Shown: piece after piece, positions 32,433 through 40,039 of the stretch
Numbering within the stretch: the stretch's first letter is position 1
Layout of the letters: every line of letters starts with the position of its first letter
Source of the DNA: Eubacteriales bacterium
GTDB taxonomy: Bacteria > Bacillota > Clostridia > Christensenellales > Aristaeellaceae
Reading direction: 5' to 3'
Assembly: GCA_028705775.1 (NCBI GenBank)
Contig: JAQWCW010000022.1
Coordinates: 1 to 48,062 of the forward strand
Length of the DNA: 48,062 nt
The notes under the pieces: model-generated
What the model saw: the letters and a program-made list of their open reading frames with translations, nothing else
What the model was told of the DNA's origin: nothing
The model's database searches: none
Made by a program: the position numbers and the translations under genes

Positions 32433-34433
32433 TCAGCTCAGGGAGGCTTTCAGACCCTTTTTATCAACGAAATCATTTGCAGCGGCAAACAAAGCCCTTG
32501 CTTCATCAGATGTGTCAAGCTCGCTTCTGAGGCGCTTTGCGAGCGCCTGCGTTTCCTGTATAAGGCGGATATCCGCTCCTGCCGCGTCTCCGAACAGCTC
32601 CATTGCTCCATGCTGCGCCGTTCCGAAAAGGTCTCCCGGACCGCGAAGTTCAAGGTCTTTCTGCGCGATTTCAAAACCGTCGTTCGTTTTTGTCATCATA
32701 TCTAGGCGTTCGTTTTTCTCCCCTTCAAGGAAGCACCAGCTCTGCTCGCTTCCCCTGCCGACGCGCCCGCGAAGCTGATGCAGCTGACTGAGTCCATAGC
32801 GCTCCGCGTTCTCGATAACCATAATCGTCGCGTTCGGCACGTTAACGCCGACTTCAATAACAGTCGTCGCTACAAGCACGTCAAGCTCGCCGCTTGCAAA
32901 GCTGCCGATAACCTCCGCCTTTTCACCGCTTCTTTGGCTGCCGTATGTAAGCCCGAGCCGCAAGCCAGAAAGCTGACCGTTTACAAGCTCGTCAAGCACA
33001 GCCTTTGCGCTCTTTACGTCCTCTGCCTCGTCATCCTCCTCGACAAGAGGGCAGACAATATACGCCTGCCTGCCTTTCCTGACCTCGTCGCGGACAAAGC
33101 CGAAAAGCAAATCGCGCTTTTCCTTTGAAACTATGCGTGTTCTTACAGCCGTTCTTCCCGGCGGCAGCTCGTCAACTATTGATACGTCAAGGTCGCCGTA
33201 AAGTATAAGCGCGAGCGAGCGCGGAATCGGCGTAGCCGAAAGCACAAGCACATGAGGATTCTTCCCCTTATCCGCAAGCGTCTGCCTTTGATTTACCCCG
33301 AACCTGTGCTGCTCATCGGTTATTGCAAGCCCGAGATTATGATACTCTACTCCCTTGCTAATAAGCGCATGAGTTCCGATTACGAGCTGCCACTCGCCGC
33401 TTTTAATGCTTTCCAATGCGTCCCTGCGCTCTTTTGCCTTCATTCCGCCGATAAAAAGCCCGCAGCTTATCCCAAACGGCTCAAGGAGCTTTTTGGCGCT
33501 CTCATAGTGCTGCCTTGCCAGAATTTCTGTCGGAGCCATCAGCGCAGACTGATAGCCGGATTTGAATGCGGCATATATTGCCGCAAAAGCAATAGCGGTT
33601 TTTCCGCAGCCGACGTCGCCCTGCACAAGCCTTGCCATAGCCGTCTGTGAGGATAAATCCGCATAGATTTCATTTGTAACCCGTATCTGCGCGTTTGTCG
33701 GCTTGTAAGGCATTCTGCTCCAGAAGCTTTTCGAGGTATCGCTGCCAGAATCAATCAGAAAGCCGTTTCCGCGGCGCTTCTTGACGCCAAGAATGGCGCA
33801 CTGGTACATCAGCAGGTTCTCAAATGAAAGCCTCCTGCGTGCCTCTTTAAGCGTTATTTCGCTTTGCGGAATATGCGCTTCCCTTATTGCGTCGTTAATT
33901 GGCATAAGAGAATACTCGCTCAGAATGCTTTCGGGAAGAGGCTCGACAATCAGGAAACCTTCCTCAAGGATGAGTCTGCTTATAAGCTCCCTTAAAAGCT
34001 TTGTTGGGAAGCCCTTAATTGCTTTATATACAGGTCTGATTCCGTTTTCTTTTTCAAGCGTCGGGTTTACAAACTGCTTCTGCTTGTTCTTGATTAAAAG
34101 CCTGCTGGAAAGAGTAACTACATCGCCCTCGTGGAGCTGCTTTTGCATCCACGGCTGATTGAAATACGTTACGGAAAGCTTGCCGCTTTCATCCTGAATT
34201 GCGGCTCTTACAATGCTCATCCCGCGGATATAGGTGCAGGTCGGCGGGCGCAGAATCCTTGCTCTGATAACAGCGGGCATTCCGACGCTCAAATCCGAAA
34301 TCGGCGTAATCCTGCTCAAATCACGATAGCTCTGTGGAAGGTACATCAAAAGCGACACTGCGTCCTCAATACCGGCGAGGCGCAGTGCCGCAATTCTTGA
34401 AGTTCCTATTCCTTTTTGCTCGGAAAGCAGCAT
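32433..34433 (-). CDS. recG: ATP-dependent DNA helicase RecG
   Basis: A 666-residue branch-migration helicase that reverses stalled forks and processes recombination intermediates. The N-terminal wedge/OB domain (residues 1-220) is followed by a superfamily 2 helicase: Walker A GDVGCGKTA (about 268-276), the DEQH box in ITDEQHRFG, LSATPIPRSL, and the C-terminal QLRGRVGRG motif VI. Length is near the usual 680. It starts one base after the fakA stop, with only a weak GAG ahead, so translation is probably coupled. Confidence 0.96.
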   Translation of the reverse strand: MLLSEQKGIGTSRIAALRLAGIEDAVSLLMYLPQSYRDLSRITPISDLSVGMPAVIRARILRPPTCTYIRGMSIVRAAIQDESGKLSVTYFNQPWMQKQLHEGDVVTLSSRLLIKNKQKQFVNPTLEKENGIRPVYKAIKGFPTKLLRELISRLILEEGFLIVEPLPESILSEYSLMPINDAIREAHIPQSEITLKEARRRLSFENLLMYQCAILGVKKRRGNGFLIDSGSDTSKSFWSRMPYKPTNAQIRVTNEIYADLSSQTAMARLVQGDVGCGKTAIAFAAIYAAFKSGYQSALMAPTEILARQHYESAKKLLEPFGISCGLFIGGMKAKERRDALESIKSGEWQLVIGTHALISKGVEYHNLGLAITDEQHRFGVNQRQTLADKGKNPHVLVLSATPIPRSLALILYGDLDVSIVDELPPGRTAVRTRIVSKEKRDLLFGFVRDEVRKGRQAYIVCPLVEEDDEAEDVKSAKAVLDELVNGQLSGLRLGLTYGSQRSGEKAEVIGSFASGELDVLVATTVIEVGVNVPNATIMVIENAERYGLSQLHQLRGRVGRGSEQSWCFLEGEKNERLDMMTKTNDGFEIAQKDLELRGPGDLFGTAQHGAMELFGDAAGADIRLIQETQALAKRLRSELDTSDEARALFAAANDFVDKKGLKASLS

Positions 34434-34434
34434 A

Positions 34435-36072
34435 TTACTCTACTGAAAGCAGGTAATAATAAAGCGGCATTCCGCCCATATGCATTTCAACATCGCAGTC
34501 GCCGTAAATGCCCATAATCTCATCAGTAAGGGCGGAAGCGTCGGTTTCAGCGGTATCCTTGCCGTAATACACTGTAATCAGCTCGTCGTCTTCGGTGACA
34601 AGCTCCTTCATAAGCTTCATTGCGACATCGTGAACATTATCGCCGGCAACGCTGATTTTACCGTTGTACAGACCGATTATATCGCCTTCCTTGATGGAAA
34701 GCCCTTCAAACTCGCTGTCGCGGATAGCATAGGTTATCATTCCGGTTTTCACGCGCTGCGCGGCGTCGTTCATATGCTTTTCGTTATCAGCGGCGCTCTG
34801 GTCGGGCGAAAACGCAATAGCGGCGGCAATGCCCATAGCAACGTTCTTGGTAGGAATGACAACAACGTTCTTCTCGCTCATTTCAGCGGCCTGCTGAGCA
34901 GCAAGAATCACGTTTCCGTTGTTCGGGAACACGAAAATGCATTCGGCATTAATCGCCTCAATCGCCTTTTCGATATCGTCAATCGAAGGGTTCATGCTCT
35001 GACCGCCGTCAACAACCTTATCAACGGTCAAATCCTTGAATATGCTCACAAAGCCCTCGCCCTGCGCAACGGAAACCATTCCGTATTCCTTCATCTGCAC
35101 AGGCTGATTGCTAGCGGTTGAGCGGTCGCGGCGCTGCTGCACCATGTTTTCAATTTTAAGATTTACAAGCTCGCCGAGAGCGCAGGCGTATTGCAGCGCC
35201 TTGCCCGGCTCGTTGGTATGCACATGAACCTTGACAAGCCCCAAATCGCCGACAACAAGTACGCAGTCGCCAATGCGGTTAAGCCTGCGGCGGAAGCTGT
35301 CGATATCCTCCTCGCGCGCATCCTTGCGCAGATTCTGGATAAGGAACTCGGTGCAGTACATAAACGTTATGTTGTCAATAGCGTCATGGTCGTCCTCAAA
35401 AACTGCGGCAGCGTAATCCGCTGTTCCGACGTTCAGGGTATCGACATTCTCGCCGCGAATTGCAGCGGAATAGCCCGAATAAATAAGGAGAAGTCCGCGT
35501 CCGCCGGAATCGACAACGCCTGCCTGCTTAAGCGCAGGGAGCATATCGGTAGTGCGGCGCAGAATGCTTTCGCCGGTAGTCAGAATGCAGTCAAAAAGGG
35601 CGATATAATCGTCAGGCGCTTTAGCCGCCTGCTTAATTGCTTCCTCGGCAATTACGCGCGCAACGGTCAGAATCGTGCCTTCCTTCGGCTTCATAACCGC
35701 TTTATATGCAGTTTCAGAGCCTGCCTTGAGCGCCGCGGCAAACTGAACAGGGGTTATCTCGTCAACGCCCTCAAGAGCGCGCGCGAAACCTCTGTAAAGC
35801 TGGCTTGTAATAACGCCGCTGTTGCCTCTTGCGCCGCGAAGAGCGCCCTTGGCTACCGCCTCGGCGGCTTGGGATGCGGAGTTATATTCTTTGGCGTTCA
35901 GCTCCTTAACGGCGGAGCTCATAGTCATGCTCATGTTCGTTCCCGTATCGCCGTCCGGAACGGGGAAAACATTGAGAGCATCTACCGATTCACGGTTTTT
36001 CTCCAGTATAGCGGCTCCTGCTAGTATCATTTCCCTCAGAAGCAGCCCATCAATTTTCTGTATAGCGGGCAA
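34435..36072 (-). CDS. Fatty acid kinase subunit FakA-like (DAK2/DhaL domain, YloV)
   Basis: A protein of about 545 residues. An N-terminal DhaL-type nucleotide-binding domain has NVFPVPDGDTGTNMSMTM and ALRGARGNSGVITSQLYRGF; a middle and C-terminal DegV-like part follows. With FakB it phosphorylates exogenous fatty acids for phospholipid synthesis. The longest frame starts ATG 36087, but no ribosome site precedes that codon. GGAGG lies just inside it (36081-36085), 8 bases before an in-frame TTG at 36072, giving MPAIQKIDGLLLREMI. The TTG start therefore looks more likely. It follows asp23 and precedes recG, a conserved order. Confidence 0.92.
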   Translation of the reverse strand: MPAIQKIDGLLLREMILAGAAILEKNRESVDALNVFPVPDGDTGTNMSMTMSSAVKELNAKEYNSASQAAEAVAKGALRGARGNSGVITSQLYRGFARALEGVDEITPVQFAAALKAGSETAYKAVMKPKEGTILTVARVIAEEAIKQAAKAPDDYIALFDCILTTGESILRRTTDMLPALKQAGVVDSGGRGLLLIYSGYSAAIRGENVDTLNVGTADYAAAVFEDDHDAIDNITFMYCTEFLIQNLRKDAREEDIDSFRRRLNRIGDCVLVVGDLGLVKVHVHTNEPGKALQYACALGELVNLKIENMVQQRRDRSTASNQPVQMKEYGMVSVAQGEGFVSIFKDLTVDKVVDGGQSMNPSIDDIEKAIEAINAECIFVFPNNGNVILAAQQAAEMSEKNVVVIPTKNVAMGIAAAIAFSPDQSAADNEKHMNDAAQRVKTGMITYAIRDSEFEGLSIKEGDIIGLYNGKISVAGDNVHDVAMKLMKELVTEDDELITVYYGKDTAETDASALTDEIMGIYGDCDVEMHMGGMPLYYYLLSVE

Positions 36073-36157
36073 AAGCGTCGCCTCCATCTGTTAATGAAAG
36101 CCGAATAAAAGACACACGAACCGGCTTTCTGTTTCGCCTTGAGCAAGGCAGCAAAAA

Positions 36158-36508
36158 TCAGATTCGAATGCCTTCAACCGAGATATTCACTTTGTGGACG
36201 GGAACGCCCGTCATGCTCTCAAGCTTATACTTTACGGTTTCGACAATAGTTTTGCATACTGCGGCGACAGAAATTCCATACTCGACGATTATAAACAAAT
36301 CAACGTCTATTTTATCCTCGACCATGCGAATCTGCACACCCTTGGTAAGATTCTCCCTGCCAAGCCATTCCACGAGACCATCCTTTGCCCTCTTGGAAGA
36401 CATCGCAACAATACCGTAGCATTCAAGAGCTGCGTAGCCTGCGACCTTGAGCATTACATCCTCAGTGATATAGATGGTGCCGATATCGTTGTGGATTTTA
36501 CACTCCAT
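36158..36508 (-). CDS. Asp23/Gls24 family envelope stress protein (YloU-like)
   Basis: A 116-residue protein with the Asp23 fold: an N-terminal strand-rich part (GTIYITEDVMLKVAGYAALECYGIVAMS), the KGVQIRMVEDKIDVDLFIIVEYG core and a C-terminal helix VCKTIVETVKYKLESMTG. In B. subtilis the yloU gene lies directly before yloV (fakA), as here. Its role is unclear but linked to the cell envelope. The ATG at 36508 follows a GGGGGGA ribosome site. It is the first gene of the asp23-fakA-recG unit. Confidence 0.93.
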   Translation of the reverse strand: MECKIHNDIGTIYITEDVMLKVAGYAALECYGIVAMSSKRAKDGLVEWLGRENLTKGVQIRMVEDKIDVDLFIIVEYGISVAAVCKTIVETVKYKLESMTGVPVHKVNISVEGIRI

Positions 36509-36696
36509 ATATATCCCCCCATTTTCCCGCCGAAAGGCTTATGTTTCCGGCGTTCAAGCGCTTTCTTGCCGATGGTTTTTTGAAACCACGTCTTTTCGTT
36601 TCTTTTGATTCGCCCGATACTTGCAAAGCGAATGCCTAAGAAATTGCAATAGCGAAAGCGCGCCGCCAAAAGCATTACGGCTTTCGACTGAATATT

Positions 36697-36725
36697 AGTA
36701 TACAGGATTTTGCCGTAAAGCGCAA
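36697..36725 (-). promoter_or_regulatory. Weak candidate promoter of asp23-fakA-recG
   Basis: TATACT (36697-36702) is a good -10; TTGCGC (36720-36725) with a 17-bp spacer matches the -35 only in TTG. Confidence 0.4.
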
Positions 36726-36885
36726 CTGCTATTTACCATGCAAGATAAATTGATGAAGCATTTCAGGAAAACACAAGAAAAACATTACCTCTTGTCAACT
36801 GAAACAGCTGCTTCAAGAGTCGCTTCGGGTCAGAATTGAAAGAGCGCGCAGCCTTGACTTTGCTCTCTTTTGGTACTGCGATAGT

Positions 36886-36918
36886 AAAGAAAGACGGCTC
36901 GGATTTTACTCCGAGCCG
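36886..36918 (-). terminator. Terminator of the anchored repeat protein gene
   Basis: CGGCTCGGA (36910-36918 on the minus strand) pairs perfectly with TCCGAGCCG (36895-36903), followed by TCTTTCTTT. Confidence 0.85.
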
Positions 36919-36926
36919 CAAAATTA

Positions 36927-38999
36927 TCAACCGTCTATTGACGTGTTCTTTTCGTCCGCTGAGCGGCGGCGGCGGCGGGAAGCGTCGCTTTCCGTATCTG
37001 CCTTATCCTCGCTCTTGGCTTCTGTTTTTTCGGTTCTGCTGAAGCTCGGCTTTCTTTCGGATGAACGCTTCTTTACGACGGGCTTTGCATCTGCTGCTTC
37101 CGATTCCTCCGCTTTTTCTGGAGCGGCGGTTTCAGCGGCGGCAGTTTCCGAATCCGTGGGCGTTTTATCGGAAGCAAGCGGCGTTGTCTGCGTTTTTTCC
37201 TTTATGCGCTTGAGCAGCTCGTTCATATCGGCGTCCTCGGGAATTTCGGCAGCGCCTGAGAATATCTCGTCATCCTCGATAACGGCGGTTTCCTTTTTCT
37301 CCGCTTCCTTATCGGGCTGTTCTTCGGCTTCTTCAGGCTCGGCGATATAATTTCTCTTCTGCGCGCGCTCAAGGTGATCCATCGCGCTTTCGCTCTTTTT
37401 CTTGGCAAGGAAGCGAATCACAAGAGCCGCCGCAAGGAGACCGCCGGAAATAACCAGCAGCACGATTCCTATTACAAGCGCAACCTGAAGCGCGCTGCCT
37501 GTCGTAACAAGAGCCGCAGGCATTTCTATATTAGCGGGCATAGTCTGAAGGCGAGGCGGAACTACAGTAATTGCCGGAGTAGCGGTCGGCGCGTTTGTGA
37601 CCGTTCCCATTGTGAACGTCATAACATCTCCGGTAAACTGCTTTGTATCGCCCACTGCGTCTTTTGCGGAGAGCATGAACTGATATCTGCCCGCCTGCTG
37701 AACCGAAAGCGCTCTTTCGATTTCAATCGTCTGACCGGCAGGCAGTGCCTCAACCTCCGCAACCTCCGCATCAGAGCCGACGGAAGTTATAATAAGCTCC
37801 TTAGCGTCCGAAGGCGAGGGGTTGGAAATTTTGAAGGTAAACTTCATGTCATACGGCAGTGAGAAAAGCTCAGGGCTTTCCGCGGTGGCGGAGAACTCGA
37901 GATTAAGCGCCTTTGCAGGGTCTACCGCATAAACAGTAAAGGCTTCATAATCGTTGTTGATTGCAATTCCGCTCGCGTTTACGCCCTTGAGAACCGGCGC
38001 AAAGGACATATCCTCAAGCACGGTTATGGTTTTCGTCAACTCAACGGTTTCACCCGCAGGCGAATCGAAATTGAGGAACAAATCGCCGTAGTTGGGGTCG
38101 GTAACTGTAAGACCGGTGTAATCAATATTGCCCTTGTTGACGCATTTCAGAACGAGGTCTACGGTTTCGTTCATGTTGACGCCGTTTGCAGAGGGCTTCA
38201 GCGAGGTTGAGAAGTTTACCTTGCCCGCTTCGATTGTCTGCTTTTCAATTTTGCCTTCATAATTCTTCTTGGCATTGCTGCCAGACGCCTTGTAGGTTAT
38301 TGTCGGATTACTGGTGAGCGTTTTTGTTCCCATCTTGATGGTGAACGTGATGTTCTCGCTCGCTCCACCCGCAAGGGTTTGAATCGTCTGCGATTTAGAG
38401 GAAATCGAGCTGTTTTCCTTAACGACAATATCCTTAAGACCGGTTGTTCCGGTATTCACAAGCGTGTAGGTTATAACAACTTCCTGGTCCTTGACTGCAA
38501 TGTAGTTAGCGGGAGAAATCGAGCGAACCACATTAAGCCCCACAAGCTCGCCCGTAAACTGCACGTCGGCTCTTAAAAACTGCGTGCGAACAGTGTTCTG
38601 CTTGGAGGTTGCGTCATAAGTCTCGTACTTGATATGATAAATAATTTTGCCGTCATTAAGCTGCTGCTGAGTTACAGCCCACTTAAGCGGCTCAGCCGTC
38701 GTATAGGTCGCACCGGCGTCAAGCTTTACGGAGCCGCCGTCGCCAAAGTCCGATACAAGGTTGTTATCGGGGTCATAAAGAGTTATCGGGCCCGCGATAG
38801 CTTCGGACGTGGTATTGCTCAGCGAGATGGTAACAGATACCTCGCCGGGCTTTGAAAGGGAGGCGGGCTCTATCTGAATGCTTGCCTTAATTGGGTTATC
38901 GGCGGCATAGGCGACCGTGCAGGAAAAGCACAGTATCGCCAGAGTGAGGCAGAGTGCCCAAAGAATACGTTTCATTGTAGCTTGGTTTCGGCAAAACAC
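36927..38999 (-). CDS. Exported membrane-anchored protein with CARDB-like repeats, unknown function
   Basis: A protein of about 690 residues. It has a signal peptide (MKRILWALCLTLAILCFSCTVAYAADN) and about 420 residues of extracellular beta-rich repeats resembling CARDB/DUF11 modules (for example VVITYTLVNTGTTGLKDIVVKENS). A Pro/Thr linker follows, then one membrane helix (ALQVALVIGIVLLVISGGLLAAALVI). The cytoplasmic tail of about 160 residues is first acidic (Glu/Asp), then basic (SRRRRRSADEK), likely disordered. The GTG at 38999 has GGGGGG ten bases upstream; ATG 38975 at the signal peptide is an alternative without a ribosome site. Such surface modules bind other proteins or wall polymers. 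No sortase signal. Function unassigned. Confidence 0.8.
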   Translation of the reverse strand: MFCRNQATMKRILWALCLTLAILCFSCTVAYAADNPIKASIQIEPASLSKPGEVSVTISLSNTTSEAIAGPITLYDPDNNLVSDFGDGGSVKLDAGATYTTAEPLKWAVTQQQLNDGKIIYHIKYETYDATSKQNTVRTQFLRADVQFTGELVGLNVVRSISPANYIAVKDQEVVITYTLVNTGTTGLKDIVVKENSSISSKSQTIQTLAGGASENITFTIKMGTKTLTSNPTITYKASGSNAKKNYEGKIEKQTIEAGKVNFSTSLKPSANGVNMNETVDLVLKCVNKGNIDYTGLTVTDPNYGDLFLNFDSPAGETVELTKTITVLEDMSFAPVLKGVNASGIAINNDYEAFTVYAVDPAKALNLEFSATAESPELFSLPYDMKFTFKISNPSPSDAKELIITSVGSDAEVAEVEALPAGQTIEIERALSVQQAGRYQFMLSAKDAVGDTKQFTGDVMTFTMGTVTNAPTATPAITVVPPRLQTMPANIEMPAALVTTGSALQVALVIGIVLLVISGGLLAAALVIRFLAKKKSESAMDHLERAQKRNYIAEPEEAEEQPDKEAEKKETAVIEDDEIFSGAAEIPEDADMNELLKRIKEKTQTTPLASDKTPTDSETAAAETAAPEKAEESEAADAKPVVKKRSSERKPSFSRTEKTEAKSEDKADTESDASRRRRRSADEKNTSIDG

Positions 39000-39284
39000 C
39001 GAAACGCTTCCCCCCTTCATGCTTGAAGTATATCGCAGGACGGCTTTCTTGCTGATATACACTTGGACGTTTTTTTCGCTTTAACGCCTTAATTGAGTAT
39101 TGTCAAAGCGGTGAATACGTATGCGGGAAGACACCGCTCTCCGCATTATTCCTATGTTATTGTAAGCTAATGTGAGCGTAGTGTCAAGCGAAAGCGTGTA
39201 AATACGCACGCATTTTGTGTCTTTTGCTTACAGCATGGACACAGTATAAACGCGCATGACGTCGATATTCTTGCACTTCGGCTT

Positions 39285-39959
39285 TTACGGCAGCAAGTTG
39301 AGCATATCCTCCTCGTTATTGACATCTGTAAACGAATCCGGAACGCGACCTACGACTATATTTTCGCTTACTATCAGTTCATGTACGACAGATACGGTTT
39401 TTGCTCCTGTCGGCACAACAAGATGCACCTTGCAGTTTGACATGAGGATGATTTTATGCCTTGTCTGGTTAATTCCGGCGGTTTCAAATTCGCTTGCAAA
39501 CGAGGTCGTAACAGTTCCGACAGGCAGGATGCTCACGGGTATTCTGGGTCCCATGCCTGCCAAGAAATCAATTCCGGTTATTGCGCCGAGCGGTATATAG
39601 ATAACGTCGGCGTCGTTTTCGTGCATTATTTCGCTTGTGCGTGTAGCAATTCTGACGGCAAGCGAGTTCATCAGAACCGTGTTCGATTCAAGCATTGCGA
39701 TTTCCCCGTTATCATCAGTCCGAACGCTGATAAGCTTAATCGACGGGTCGATACCGCTCATAATCTCGTCCGTTGCTTTATTAACCGCCGATATCGCGTA
39801 CGCGCTTGCTTTTGCGGACGCAAGGCGGAGTATAACCCCCCGAAGATTATTTTCCAGCAAAATTACGACAGCGGCGATTATAAGCAGAATAACGGCTATT
39901 ACCCTGAGAAACGAGCGCTTATCCTTGCCCGCCTTTTTATTCCATGCATTCATTTTCAT
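39285..39959 (-). CDS. yunB: Sporulation protein YunB
   Basis: A 224-residue protein with one N-terminal membrane helix (VIAVILLIIAAVVILLENNLRG, about 18-39) and an exported domain. Its landmarks are the helical AISAVNKATDEIM stretch, IYIPLGAITGIDFLAGMGPRIPVSILPVG and FETAGINQTRHKIILMSNCKVHLVVPTG. These match YunB, a sigma-E controlled spore-formation protein of uncertain mechanism. ATG 39959 lies 4 bases after GGAGG, and an in-frame ATG two codons later gives 10-base spacing; both are possible. It is divergent from the PBP gene. Confidence 0.9.
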   Translation of the reverse strand: MKMNAWNKKAGKDKRSFLRVIAVILLIIAAVVILLENNLRGVILRLASAKASAYAISAVNKATDEIMSGIDPSIKLISVRTDDNGEIAMLESNTVLMNSLAVRIATRTSEIMHENDADVIYIPLGAITGIDFLAGMGPRIPVSILPVGTVTTSFASEFETAGINQTRHKIILMSNCKVHLVVPTGAKTVSVVHELIVSENIVVGRVPDSFTDVNNEEDMLNLLP

Positions 39960-39994
39960 CTCTCCTCCGTTTATTCCGTGTACCCGAAATGACA

Positions 39995-40024
39995 TTGTCA
40001 ACCCGCTGCCGTGGGTGATATAAT
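39995..40024 (+). promoter_or_regulatory. Promoter of the class A PBP gene
   Basis: TTGTCA (39995-40000) and a perfect TATAAT (40019-40024) are separated by 18 bp. The start site should fall near 40031, only about 9 bases before the GTG at 40040. Confidence 0.75.
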
Positions 40025-40039
40025 GGCACGGATTGGAGT

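Larger units (their letters stand above)
36509..36926. other. Intergenic region between the anchored repeat protein and asp23
   Basis: This 418-bp region contains the terminator of the upstream anchored protein gene (36886-36918) and a weak promoter for asp23 on the minus strand (TTGCGC at 36720-36725, 17 bp, TATACT at 36697-36702). It also contains an inverted repeat CTCTTG/CAAGAG (36789-36794 with 36814-36819). The expected asp23 leader is about 180 bases, and no convincing ORF or known riboswitch was seen in it. Confidence 0.5.

Noticed and set aside
36454-36675. Minus-strand ORF upstream of asp23 starting MLLAARFRYCNFLGIRFASIGRIKRN, faintly like SpoVM
   Set aside because: SpoVM lies near this locus in B. 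subtilis, but this frame has no ribosome site, is 73 codons rather than about 26, and runs into asp23. The similarity is too weak.
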